The position numbers and the translations under genes are program-made. A DNA stretch of 9,180 nucleotides from Candidatus Bathyarchaeota archaeon. Its GTDB lineage: Archaea; Thermoproteota; Bathyarchaeia; TCS64. The stretch covers positions 1 to 9,180 of the forward strand of contig JAUWBQ010000058.1 in NCBI GenBank assembly GCA_030601645.1, in the 5' to 3' direction. Within the stretch, counting starts at the first letter, position 1. The number at the start of each line of letters is the position of its first letter. Below, piece after piece: positions 1-6,422 of this stretch. The notes under the pieces were generated by a model. That model ran no database searches, was not told where the DNA came from, and was given only the letters and a program-made list of their open reading frames with translations.

Positions 1-122
1 GGGATGTACGAAACGAGTACGTAACTCTGGGACAAGCCCTGGAGATCTATGGAGTGGCAATAGACGGGAAAACCCTCGAAATAGACTGGGAGAAGACCGT
101 GGAGGCAAGGGGGAAAGGTTAG
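1..122 (+). CDS. 3' end of an unidentified protein gene
   Basis: An open frame enters from the left edge (first full codon at base 3) and runs to a TAG at 120-122, giving the last 39 residues. They begin DVRNEYVTLGQAL and end VEARGKG. The high GC at third positions matches the genes to the right, so it is probably real coding sequence. I do not recognise the family from so short a tail. The next gene starts 83 bases downstream on the same strand, so the two could be co-transcribed, but no function can be assigned. Confidence 0.55.
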   Translation, partial: DVRNEYVTLGQALEIYGVAIDGKTLEIDWEKTVEARGKG

Positions 123-205
123 GGCTGAAGGAAACTCAACCGTTAGTGGGCAATGAAGCGGGTTAAGTTCAATACAAATGCGCCGTCCTTAAGAGGGAAA
201 GCAGT

Positions 206-1363
206 ATGGTCGAAGGTGAAACCGGGCTGCTACGGTTTATGTACCTGACCAATTTCCTCACCTCTGTCACTTTTGGTACTGCGATCTACCTTCTTCCCGT
301 CTTCGCCGAGGGGCTCGGAGCCTCCTACATCGACCTTGGGATAATCGGGGCCGTGGGCAATGCTTTCTACACGATCTCTACCCTCGTCTCCGGCTTCCTC
401 CTGGACCGGTTGGAGAGGATCCGCTTCTACATGGCATTCAGCATCCTCGGCTCAATGGCCGTCTTGGCCTTCTCTGCTACGACACGGGTTTCAGAGGTGG
501 TGGTCGTTCGCGGCTTTCTCGGGCTTGCATCGGCGGCCTTCTGGGTGGCGGCAAGCACGCTCATCTCCGACATGTCACCCCCCGAGCTGTTGACCCAATC
601 CATCGGCAGGTACAACCTCTCCTGGATCATTGCATTCATTGCGGGGCCCTTCCTTGGTGGGATCATCTCTGACGCCTGTGGTTTTCCCGCCCTCTTCGTC
701 CTGTTGTTCGCCCTCGGCATTGTTAGCTTCGTCGTCATCCTACGGAGGTTGCATCCCCGTGTCAAGAGTTTGAATAGGGACAGGAGCAAAGGGTTCGACC
801 TATCAGCGCTGAGAGGCCTACAACTCGCCTATTTCGCCCTGGTCCCTTATGCGGTCGTCTTGGGTGTCTACATGGCCATCCTGCCCGGACATATGAAGGG
901 CCTCGGCATCCCGGGCTCCATGGTCGGGTTGCTCCTCACCGTATCGAACGGTTTCAGGGGCCTTGGCTTCTTCAGCGCTAAGAGGTTCGTCTCCTGGGGC
1001 GCAGGGAGGTCTCTGTTCGTTGCCTCCCTCCTCATGTGCGTCGCTCTCTCCCTGGTCGTCTACTCCGTTGATGCCCTGGGATTCTTCCTGCCTCTGGCGA
1101 TGTATGGTCTTGCGGGGGGGATAGTCACGCCTGTGATACTCGACTACATCGCCTACCGGACTCCGAGCGATGCTCTGGGAACGGCCATGGGAGTCCACGA
1201 GGCTATTTACGGCTTCGGGATGTGTGTAGGGCCAGTCGCAGGCGGCTTTATAGCTGACGCCTTCAGCCCCTCCACCCTTTACGTATCCCTGGCTTTTCTC
1301 TCCCTGTTCATGCTGCCCTTTTCGAGGGCCCTGGCGAAGGAGCAGTCGAGACGAGGTGGTTGA
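206..1363 (+). CDS. MFS (major facilitator superfamily) transporter
   Basis: This is a 385-residue, almost wholly hydrophobic protein with alternating membrane segments and short charged loops, the usual length for a 12-helix MFS permease of the cytoplasmic membrane. The loop between helices 2 and 3 carries the MFS motif A (GFLLDRLERIR, residues 63-73). An AGPFLGG stretch at 146-152 resembles the antiporter motif C of drug:proton exporters. A similar GPVAGG lies near the penultimate helix, reflecting the internal duplication. The ATG at 206 is preceded by a GAGGG at 193-197 with an 8-base spacer, which supports this start over the in-frame ATG at residue 12. Substrate is unknown. The M19 dipeptidase 52 bases downstream on the same strand makes small peptides or amino-acid derivatives a reasonable guess, and motif C leans towards export. 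Confidence 0.88.
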   Translation: MVEGETGLLRFMYLTNFLTSVTFGTAIYLLPVFAEGLGASYIDLGIIGAVGNAFYTISTLVSGFLLDRLERIRFYMAFSILGSMAVLAFSATTRVSEVVVVRGFLGLASAAFWVAASTLISDMSPPELLTQSIGRYNLSWIIAFIAGPFLGGIISDACGFPALFVLLFALGIVSFVVILRRLHPRVKSLNRDRSKGFDLSALRGLQLAYFALVPYAVVLGVYMAILPGHMKGLGIPGSMVGLLLTVSNGFRGLGFFSAKRFVSWGAGRSLFVASLLMCVALSLVVYSVDALGFFLPLAMYGLAGGIVTPVILDYIAYRTPSDALGTAMGVHEAIYGFGMCVGPVAGGFIADAFSPSTLYVSLAFLSLFMLPFSRALAKEQSRRGG

Positions 1364-1375
1364 GGGAGAACGGTG

Positions 1376-1387
1376 TATATTATAAAG
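1376..1387 (+). promoter_or_regulatory. archaeal TATA box ahead of the dipeptidase gene
   Basis: TATATTATAAAG lies in an AT-rich break between two GC-rich genes, about 30-40 bases before the ATG at 1416. With the usual archaeal TATA-to-start spacing the transcript would begin near 1407, leaving a leader of about ten bases. No good Shine-Dalgarno sequence precedes the ATG, which fits a short-leader mRNA. The dipeptidase can therefore be transcribed independently of the transporter. Confidence 0.5.
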
Positions 1388-1415
1388 AAAATGCGTAGTA
1401 AAATATGAGATTAGT

Positions 1416-2477
1416 ATGAAATTAAGCAAAGATCAAGAGGAACATGCGCTTGCGCTCCACAAGGAGGCGCTTGTCGTTGATTTCCACTGCGATGGCGTCC
1501 TAGCGACGCTGCCGGATTCTGCTTACGACGTCGGGGGTGCCGAGAAGCGGACCCTTTCAGAGAGGTCGACTCATGGCCACGTTGACATACCTAGGCTCAT
1601 CGAAGGTGGCGTTGACTGCCAGGTCTTCTCTCATTTCGTGGAGCCCGTCTATAACCAGATAGCCCCCCAGAGGATGCTCCAGGTCCTGGGGTACTCTTTC
1701 TCGGAGATCGAAAAAAACGAGGAACTGAGCCTCGTCACGAATTACGATGAGATCATCGAGAACGACGGTAAAAAGATCTCGTTCATGATCGGATTCGAGG
1801 GAGCGGAGGCCATCGTTCAAGATATCAGGATACTGAAGGCCTTCCACAGGCTCGGTTTGAGAAGGCTAACGTTGACGTGGAACAACAGGAACATGGTCGC
1901 GGACGGCGTGACCTGGCAGAAGTCCAAGGGAGGCCTGACCGAGTTCGGCGTGAGGGTGGTCGAGGAATGCAACGAGCTCGGGATACTCGTCGATGTCTCT
2001 CACATAACGGATCAGGGTTTCTGGGATACGTTAGAGGTCAGCAAAGAACCGGTCATCGCCTCCCACTCGAACTGCAGAGCGCTGTGCGGTCACATGAGGA
2101 ACTTGACCGATGAAATGATCAAGGCCCTGGTTGAGAAAGGGGGCGTCATGGGCGTCAACTATGTGCCCTTCTTCTTGACCGATGTCGACTTCGCCAAGAT
2201 GAGGGCGGGTGACCCGGAGGAGAGGAAGAAGGCGGAATCCGTCACGGTGGAGACGGTCGTGGACCACATCGATCACATCGTCGAGGTCACGGGGAATGTG
2301 GATCACATCGGACTCGGGTCCGACTTTGACGGAGTCCCCATGATAGCAAAGGGCCTGGAGGATGCGAGTAAGATGCCCAACTTGACGAAGGCCCTTCTGG
2401 CCAGGGGCTATTCAGACGATGATGTGGTGAAGATACTGGGAGGTAACTTCCTGCGGGTCATAAGAGAGGTTCTTTGA
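1416..2477 (+). CDS. M19 family (membrane/renal-type) dipeptidase
   Basis: This 353-residue zinc peptidase of family M19, amidohydrolase-fold TIM barrel, has the normal family length. The binuclear metal ligands are visible in order: H24 and D26 in DFHCD, the bridging E128 in GFEGAE, H196 in DVSH, and H217 in ASHSN. GLGSDFDG at 299-306 supplies the conserved catalytic-site aspartate. LTLTWNNRNMVADG near residue 150 and GGNFLRV near the C-terminus are further family signatures. M19 enzymes hydrolyse dipeptides, often accepting a D-residue at the C-terminal position. No signal peptide is present, so despite the family name this one should be cytoplasmic. It lies directly after an MFS transporter and faces a DAO-type oxidoreductase, suggesting a peptide or D-amino-acid salvage neighbourhood. 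That pathway link is inference; the family call is firm. Confidence 0.93.
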   Translation: MKLSKDQEEHALALHKEALVVDFHCDGVLATLPDSAYDVGGAEKRTLSERSTHGHVDIPRLIEGGVDCQVFSHFVEPVYNQIAPQRMLQVLGYSFSEIEKNEELSLVTNYDEIIENDGKKISFMIGFEGAEAIVQDIRILKAFHRLGLRRLTLTWNNRNMVADGVTWQKSKGGLTEFGVRVVEECNELGILVDVSHITDQGFWDTLEVSKEPVIASHSNCRALCGHMRNLTDEMIKALVEKGGVMGVNYVPFFLTDVDFAKMRAGDPEERKKAESVTVETVVDHIDHIVEVTGNVDHIGLGSDFDGVPMIAKGLEDASKMPNLTKALLARGYSDDDVVKILGGNFLRVIREVL

Positions 2478-2658
2478 TCCCTTCATCGATCAGTGACGGA
2501 GCCTTGCTTTTCCCCGTTTCTCCCCCCTCGAATGTTGGATATGGCGATGGGATGTTCGCGCGCTGCGTCAATCTTGTGGAAAACAGATCAATTAATTGAA
2601 GCGGCCTGAAAGATGGGCTGGGGCTGATTGAATTGGCTGCCTCCGCGCGAGTCTTCCC
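2478..2658. other. convergent intergenic region with pyrimidine tract
   Basis: This is the gap between two genes that end towards each other. A pyrimidine-rich stretch at about 2503-2529 (T runs mixed with C runs on the plus strand) may terminate the dipeptidase transcript, but it lacks a long pure T tract. I see no gene, RNA or repeat here. Confidence 0.3.
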
Positions 2659-3981
2659 CTAAACCGTGAAGGTCTCCTTCACTTTTCCACGATTCTCTAT
2701 GCCCAAGTCCGAGATCCGGATGCGCCTGCCTCCGTAGAGCTCGGCCTCCGGCTCCCCGGCGTACACTGCGGCAACGGTCCTCCCGAGGGCGTCGGACTTG
2801 GTTACCCCGTAGCCCGTGGCGGAGCCGACGTAGATCATGCCGGGGGCGGGGGCGACCACCGGCGTCTTGTCCACCCTGTTGATGGCCCTCTGCCCTGTCC
2901 ACGAGTTCACAGGCCTCAGGTCCTGGAAGCAGGGGAGATACTTCACAAGAGCGTGGTATATATCGTTCTCGTACAGGCCCCGTTCGGGCTGGGGGTCGTC
3001 CTCTAGGCCGTAGCGTCTGCCGAAGTCGTCTGCGCAGCCCAGCCAGATGCTGCCCTCGGAGGGCTCCACCTTGAGGTAGACGCTGATCTCGGGGATCTGG
3101 GTGAAGGGGAGGAAGCCGGATTCGCTGAAGCCCCGGGCGTCCCGGAGCCTACTGAGCCTGGGATCATTGAAGACGAATATGGACCTGCTTTTGGGCCTCA
3201 TCAGGGTGTCGAAGCCTATGGGGTCCAGCAGCCTCTCGGACCAGGTGCCGGCGGCCACCACCGTGGTCTCGGCCTGGATCTCTCCCCGGCTGGTCTCTGC
3301 GCCGGCGATGCGGATGTCCTGCCAGACGAAGGGCTCCCCATCGATTCCGATCTCCTTCTGGGGTTTGATGGTGAGCCTCTCGGCTGGGGTGTTGTAGCTC
3401 AGCTCGCCTCCCAGCTTGAGGAACTCGGACTCCAGGCTGCGGGTGAGGGCGTCGGCGTCTATGTTCCCGCATTTTGTCGCCAGGACGCCGGCCTCGACGG
3501 GTTTGAGGTCCATGAGCTCGGTCTCTTCTTCGCCGAACCTGGTGGCGAGGTCTGGGAGCATGTTCTCCAGTTCTTCCCGGTCGTAGGTCTTGATGTCGAC
3601 GCCTATGCTCCGGGCCTTCCGGATGGGCTGCTTCAGTTTCCTGTGCCTGTCGCCGTCCAGGAGGTAGAGGTAGCCGTACTGGGTGAGGTTGAGTCTGTGG
3701 CCGAGGTCGTCCTGGAGGTGGTGGAACCAGTCGATGGTGGAGTCGCAGAGGCTGAAGTTGAGCTCGGTGGTGGCCAGGTTGAGGTAGATGCCGGCGCACT
3801 TGGCTGTGTTGCCCTGCCCGGGTCCGCCGAGTCTGTCTATGACGAGGATGCTCTTTTCGGGGTTCAGCCTCTTGAGGTGGAGGGCGGAGCTGAGCCCGAG
3901 GGCTCCGGCTCCGATGATCAGTATGTCTCGGTACATGGCGTTGACTGATGAAATGGGCTGTTCGACTATAATATTTCTCAT
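2659..3981 (-). CDS. FAD-dependent oxidoreductase, DAO family (glycine/D-amino-acid/sarcosine oxidase-like)
   Basis: This 440-residue flavoprotein opens with a Rossmann FAD-binding motif, DILIIGAGALG (GxGxxG at 24-29). D49 at the end of the second strand (VIDR) is placed to bind the adenosine ribose. GNTAKCAG at 57-64 corresponds to the region near the flavin in DAO enzymes. A mid-domain VVAAGTWS motif and a C-terminal GSATGYGVTKSDALGR (about 386-401) complete the family pattern. Such enzymes oxidise C-N bonds of amino acids or N-methylated amines. The substrate here cannot be told, and dehydrogenase rather than oxidase activity is possible. The first ATG (3981) has a TATA element at leaderless distance. 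ATG at residue 16 (3936) is an alternative start that begins closer to the Rossmann strand as in most relatives. The gene diverges from vapBC and converges on the M19 dipeptidase. Confidence 0.85.
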   Translation of the reverse strand: MRNIIVEQPISSVNAMYRDILIIGAGALGLSSALHLKRLNPEKSILVIDRLGGPGQGNTAKCAGIYLNLATTELNFSLCDSTIDWFHHLQDDLGHRLNLTQYGYLYLLDGDRHRKLKQPIRKARSIGVDIKTYDREELENMLPDLATRFGEEETELMDLKPVEAGVLATKCGNIDADALTRSLESEFLKLGGELSYNTPAERLTIKPQKEIGIDGEPFVWQDIRIAGAETSRGEIQAETTVVAAGTWSERLLDPIGFDTLMRPKSRSIFVFNDPRLSRLRDARGFSESGFLPFTQIPEISVYLKVEPSEGSIWLGCADDFGRRYGLEDDPQPERGLYENDIYHALVKYLPCFQDLRPVNSWTGQRAINRVDKTPVVAPAPGMIYVGSATGYGVTKSDALGRTVAAVYAGEPEAELYGGRRIRISDLGIENRGKVKETFTV

Positions 3982-3999
3982 GCTGATTTGACTACCCGA

Positions 4000-4009
4000 G
4001 AATATAGAT
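4000..4009 (-). promoter_or_regulatory. TATA-like element for a leaderless oxidoreductase mRNA
   Basis: Read on the minus strand this is ATCTATATTC, centred about 24 bases before the ATG at 3981, with a purine-rich stretch just upstream as in a BRE. Transcription would start at or next to the ATG. This favours 3981 as the start codon over the internal ATG at 3936, which has no ribosome binding site. Confidence 0.4.
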
Positions 4010-4057
4010 TCATTTGCTTCTGGAGGCGTGCCCTCGAAACCCTAATATCATGTTGAC

Positions 4058-4086
4058 GGTATACCATATGTAAGGTAAACCATATG
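4058..4086 (+). promoter_or_regulatory. tandem 13-base repeats, candidate VapB operator
   Basis: GGTATACCATATG (4058-4070) and GGTAAACCATATG (4074-4086) differ at one position and start 16 bases apart, about one and a half helical turns. The first contains the perfect palindrome GGTATACC. The second ends in the vapB start codon itself. An AT-rich TAATATCA at 4043-4050 may be the TATA box, which would put the transcription start inside the repeats. This arrangement fits autorepression by the ribbon-helix-helix antitoxin, alone or with its toxin, as is known for many VapBC pairs. Confidence 0.5.
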
Positions 4087-4383
4087 ACTACGGTGAAGAC
4101 CACGATAAACATCGACGAGGAGACCTGGAACCGATTCAAGAACATCGTCTCCTCGCGCCGAGGCAGCCTCAGGAACCTGAGCGGAGCCGTCGAGGAGGCC
4201 CTGAGATCGTTCGACACGGAGGAGCTCATCAGGGCGTTCGCCGAGATCATGGAGATAGAGACCGGGAGGTACCCTTCCCTGAGGGAGGTGGAGGAGAGCC
4301 GGCCGACCCCTGAGACCTCAGCAGGAGAGGCTGTCAGGGCGATGAGGGATAGACGGGATGCACGTATACCTGGACACGAGTAG
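4084..4383 (+). CDS. vapB: VapB-type antitoxin with ribbon-helix-helix domain
   Basis: This is a 99-residue, charged small protein. Residues 3-42 (VKTTINIDEETWNRF... LSGAVEEAL) have the strand-helix-helix pattern of a ribbon-helix-helix DNA-binding domain, which dimerises to bind short palindromes. The C-terminal half is rich in Glu, Arg and Pro and is probably the disordered part that wraps the toxin. The gene overlaps the PIN-domain toxin by 26 bases, giving tight co-translation. Repeats at 4058-4086 include its start codon and are the likely operator. The antitoxin role rests on domain plus context; the exact RHH subfamily is not resolved. Confidence 0.75.
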   Translation: MTTVKTTINIDEETWNRFKNIVSSRRGSLRNLSGAVEEALRSFDTEELIRAFAEIMEIETGRYPSLREVEESRPTPETSAGEAVRAMRDRRDARIPGHE

Positions 4384-4843
4384 CCTCGTCAAACGATACG
4401 TCTCGGAGAAGGGCACCGAGGTCCTTGACAGGCTCTACGAGGAGACCGAGGCGGGGAGGGTCACCACCTCATTCTCCATATGGAACATCGGAGAAGCCCT
4501 CGGAGTCATCGACAGATACCGCGAGCGAGGTGCGCTGACCGAAGAGGAGTTCCAGACCACCCTGAGGAACCTCGCCTCGGAGACGACCAAGATGATCAGG
4601 CTCGGCACCCTCCGAGTCCTACCCATAACCTCTAAGAGCCTCGTCGAGTCCTGGACCATAGTCCTGAGGCGCCACATTTACGAGGCCGACGCCCTCCAGA
4701 TATCCGCCGCCAAAGAGATCGGATGCGACCTCCTCCTGGGAGCGGACAGACGCCTGATTCGGGCTGCCCGAGAGGAAGGCATCACTGCAATCGACATCGA
4801 GGCAGAACCCGACGAAGCCCTCCAGCATATCGTCGAGACATAA
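4358..4843 (+). CDS. vapC: VapC-type PIN-domain ribonuclease toxin
   Basis: This is a 161-residue single-domain PIN protein. The acidic metal-binding residues are all present: D6 in YLDTSSLVKRY, E46 in NIGEALG, D111 in YEADALQ, and D130 in LLGADRRL. PIN toxins use one or two Mg/Mn ions to cut specific RNAs, often tRNAs or rRNA, when the antitoxin is lost. Length is slightly above the usual 130-145 residues, with an extra helical stretch at about residues 60-80 and an acidic tail. The ATG lies inside the end of vapB, with GAGGG at 4344-4348 as a ribosome binding site. The active site looks intact, so the toxin is probably functional. Confidence 0.88.
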   Translation: MHVYLDTSSLVKRYVSEKGTEVLDRLYEETEAGRVTTSFSIWNIGEALGVIDRYRERGALTEEEFQTTLRNLASETTKMIRLGTLRVLPITSKSLVESWTIVLRRHIYEADALQISAAKEIGCDLLLGADRRLIRAAREEGITAIDIEAEPDEALQHIVET

Positions 4844-4864
4844 CGGAACCGGGGGGGAGGGGGG

Positions 4865-5080
4865 GTGGAGGCGGATCTGTACGAGGCCTTCGGGCCGCTT
4901 GTGGACGTGGGGGAGGGCTCCCGGATGGGGTTCCTGGATAAGAAGATCGCCCAGTCGGTGATGTTGGGGCTGTCCAAGGAGAAGGGGCTGGAGCTCGACA
5001 TGAAGGGGAGAAACGACCTCAGGGACTGGGATAGGATAAGGGATTTCGCGCACAGGTTCGCCGAGTCTCTGCGTGAATAG
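4865..5080 (+). CDS. small hypothetical protein ending inside a tRNA-like repeat
   Basis: This 71-codon ORF starts with GTG, 21 bases after vapC, behind a purine-only G-rich stretch that includes GGAGG. Codons are strongly G/C at third positions, like the genes to the left, and the product is a soluble, helical-looking charged protein (EADLYEAFG... FLDKKIAQS... DRIRDFAHRF). I do not recognise a family. Its TAG stop (5078-5080) is formed by the first bases of the tRNA-derived repeat at 5078-5151. The reading frame may therefore have been cut short when the repeat arrived, and the protein could be the remnant of a longer one. It could be co-transcribed with vapBC. Confidence 0.5.
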   Translation: MEADLYEAFGPLVDVGEGSRMGFLDKKIAQSVMLGLSKEKGLELDMKGRNDLRDWDRIRDFAHRFAESLRE

Positions 5081-5151
5081 CCCCGGTTGAGATTCGAACT
5101 CGCGTCGGAGGGATTGAAACCCTCTACCCCTGTCCACTTGACGAAATGTCT
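5078..5151 (-). pseudogene. tRNA-Gln-derived repeat copy 1, full length, degenerate
   Basis: On the minus strand it retains D-arm sequence (GTCAAGTGGACAG), a perfect 5-bp anticodon stem (GAGGG/CCCTC) and a standard T loop (TTCGAAT). The acceptor is ruined: AGACATT at the 5' end does not pair with the 3' strand, which also has an extra G. Two of five T-stem pairs are lost. The 7-base loop TTTCAAT would give anticodon UCA, which would read UGA, but the damaged acceptor argues against a working tRNA. It is best read as a decayed copy or old attachment site. It lies 53 bases past the end of the minus-strand DUF3368 gene and bounds that module. Confidence 0.7.
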
Positions 5152-5204
5152 CTCAGAGTAACTATTAAGACCTAATTCAACTAACGTCGCTTCTCATTCA
5201 ACCT

Positions 5205-5750
5205 TCAGCTGCTTTCTTCTCTGGTGGAGGCTATGCGTCTCGCGGCTTCAAGTATCTCGGCGGCTTGCTCGTTTTTCAGCTTGTGTCTCCGCTTGGCAAG
5301 CTCTTTGATTGATGATTCTATCTCAGATAATTCGATTAACCCCTTTCTGAGGGATTCCAATAGGATGGTCCAGGTGTTCCAGATCTTTAACCCATGCATC
5401 TTGGCGAGATTCGAGAGGATCTTCTCGTCGATCAAGATAGCCTCCACATCATTATCCTTTGCCAGTAACAGTGTCTCTGCGTCCGATCTGGATATGTTTT
5501 CGTCTTCCGCCAGCCTCTCGGCGGTTGAAGCCATCACCCCAGTGACATCCTTGACCGTGATCCAGCCGTCGCCTATTGCTCTCCTCACCATCAGAGCGTC
5601 ATCGTGGCCGAGTTCGACTCCAATATCGACGACTTCTCTCTTGACTCCAGAGGTGATCAGCACGCCTTTGAAGAGTTTTTTTAGGAGGGGCAGCTTGTTT
5701 ACCTGGGCTAAATGTATCAGCGGTCCAGAATCGGATACCGCCGGGGACAA
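5205..5750 (-). CDS. DUF3368-type PIN-like toxin
   Basis: This 181-residue PIN-fold protein has the DUF3368 pattern: VSDSGPLIHLAQ at the N-terminus (D7), E39 in KREVVD, SDAETLLLA (D90, E92), and AILIDEK (D108), followed by KIWNTWTILLESLRKGLI. These acidic residues are the expected metal site of an RNase. The C-terminal 40 residues are a lysine- and glutamate-rich helical extension. Start is TTG at 5750. It is chosen because GGGAG lies just upstream inside the end of the antitoxin gene, and the only nearby ATG (5758) is out of frame. The start sits 4 bases past the antitoxin stop, so translation is probably coupled. The gene pairs with the UPF0175 antitoxin upstream, the partnership commonly seen for DUF3368. 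Confidence 0.82.
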   Translation of the reverse strand: MSPAVSDSGPLIHLAQVNKLPLLKKLFKGVLITSGVKREVVDIGVELGHDDALMVRRAIGDGWITVKDVTGVMASTAERLAEDENISRSDAETLLLAKDNDVEAILIDEKILSNLAKMHGLKIWNTWTILLESLRKGLIELSEIESSIKELAKRRHKLKNEQAAEILEAARRIASTREESS

Positions 5751-5754
5751 GGGG

Positions 5755-6057
5755 TCATCTCCCGTATCTCGTTTTCAGATATTCTTTGACGATCTCTGAG
5801 TTCCAGTTCACGGGGATGCCTGCCTCCTCCAGCATCTCCAGAAACTCGCGTAGGGATATTCCTAGGATGTCGGCGGCTTTGGAAGCCGTCAGCTTGCCGT
5901 CGCTGTAGATGTCTATGGTCCTTCGCCGCAGTCCGTCCTCGATGAAGTCCCTGATGAGCGTCGTTCTGCTGACCTTCTGTATGGATCTGATGGTTTCTAG
6001 TCTCTCCAGTTCTCGGGGTGAAAGACGTACTGTGACCATGGCGCTCTTTTCGGTCAT
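5755..6057 (-). CDS. UPF0175 antitoxin with N-terminal RHH-like segment
   Basis: This 100-residue protein has residues 7-43 (MVTVRLSPRELERLETI... LIRDFIEDGL) resembling a ribbon-helix-helix DNA-binding domain. Residues about 49-85 (YSDGKLTASKAADILGISL REFLEMLEEAGIPVN) match the UPF0175 helix-turn-helix pattern. Such proteins are the antitoxin partners of DUF3368 PIN-like toxins. ATG at 6057 is used, with ATG at residue 7 as an alternative. There is no clear ribosome binding site ahead of it. Two 11-base inverted repeats lie within 40 bases upstream and could be its own operator. The operon lies between tRNA-like copies 1 and 2 and fills that module completely. Confidence 0.82.
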   Translation of the reverse strand: MTEKSAMVTVRLSPRELERLETIRSIQKVSRTTLIRDFIEDGLRRRTIDIYSDGKLTASKAADILGISLREFLEMLEEAGIPVNWNSEIVKEYLKTRYGR

Positions 6058-6063
6058 GGTCGT

Positions 6064-6092
6064 TCAATTATTGAGAATACATTGTAATACAA
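6064..6092 (-). promoter_or_regulatory. paired short inverted repeats, candidate UPF0175 operator
   Basis: TCAAT-T-ATTGA (6064-6074) and TTGTA-A-TACAA (6082-6092) are both perfect 5-1-5 inverted repeats with centres 18 bases apart, lying 7-35 bases before the antitoxin ATG. A TATA-like ATTTAAAC (6130-6137 on the minus strand) lies farther upstream and would give a leader of about 50 bases. The sequences of the two dyads differ, so this is only a suggestion of an autoregulatory site. Confidence 0.3.
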
Positions 6093-6182
6093 AAACTTTA
6101 CCGATGAGTCCCTGTAACAAACTCCTTTGTTTAAATAGTAGTTGATTTGAGTAGATAAGAAACCTAGAGTATGCCTGATTAG

Positions 6183-6255
6183 TAGCCTGGGCGAGATTTG
6201 AACTCGCGTCGGAGGGTCCAAAGCCCTCTATCCCTGTCCGCTGGACGACCGGGCT
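6183..6255 (-). tRNA. tRNA-Gln(UUG), near-intact (repeat copy 2)
   Basis: The minus strand folds as a 73-base cloverleaf. Acceptor is AGCCCGG/CCAGGCT with one C-A mismatch (5-68). The D stem is GTCC/GGAT, the anticodon stem GAGGG/CCCTC is perfect, and the loop CTTTGGA gives anticodon UUG. The variable loop has 4 bases, and the T arm is GCGAG TTCAAAT CTCGC. The T loop has TTCAAAT where the other copies have TTCGAAT. Discriminator A is followed by CTA rather than CCA. No convincing TATA box precedes it. It is the best-preserved of the five related copies here. It could be a working gene, but the acceptor mismatch suggests it may already be a decaying copy with the functional tRNA-Gln elsewhere. 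Confidence 0.6.
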
Positions 6256-6422
6256 CCAACCATACACGCCCCAATCCCCTAGAATAACACAGACAAGTGA
6301 ACCCAAGAAACCGCTGTAAGCGGTAGAAAATTTGACTCCGAAAAACCCTAATTCCCAGCCATGACCGAATCGCATAAAGGGCAGCATGGGTTGGACGACA
6401 CACCTCGTTCGAATCTCTCGAA
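6256..6422. other. non-coding stretch with a possible inverted tRNA-like remnant
   Basis: No convincing gene lies between the tRNA-Gln copy and the truncated HEPN. On the plus strand, TTGGAC (6391-6396) followed ten bases later by GTTCGAATCTC (6407-6417) reproduces, in order and at nearly the same distance, the anticodon-loop and T-loop landmarks of the tRNA-like repeats, but in the opposite orientation and without stems. It ends about five bases from the HEPN stop codon. It may be a decayed inverted copy that truncated HEPN; coincidence is not excluded. Confidence 0.25.

Noticed and set aside
818..1429. Long open frame on the minus strand opposite the MFS transporter, and similar long frames at 3164-3799 and 4619-5137 (minus)
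   Set aside because: They lie antisense to or in another frame of well-supported genes, have Arg/His/Pro/Gln-rich compositions typical of shadow translation in GC-rich DNA, and show no domain.
5078..5151. Functional selenocysteine or opal suppressor tRNA
   Set aside because: Acceptor does not pair, two T-stem pairs are lost, and the length and arms are not those of tRNA-Sec.
6064..6403. Minus-strand open frames at 6064-6387 and 6179-6403
   Set aside because: Both translate straight through the tRNA-Gln copy (the recurring LRREF-type peptide is the T arm read as protein), so they are not genes.
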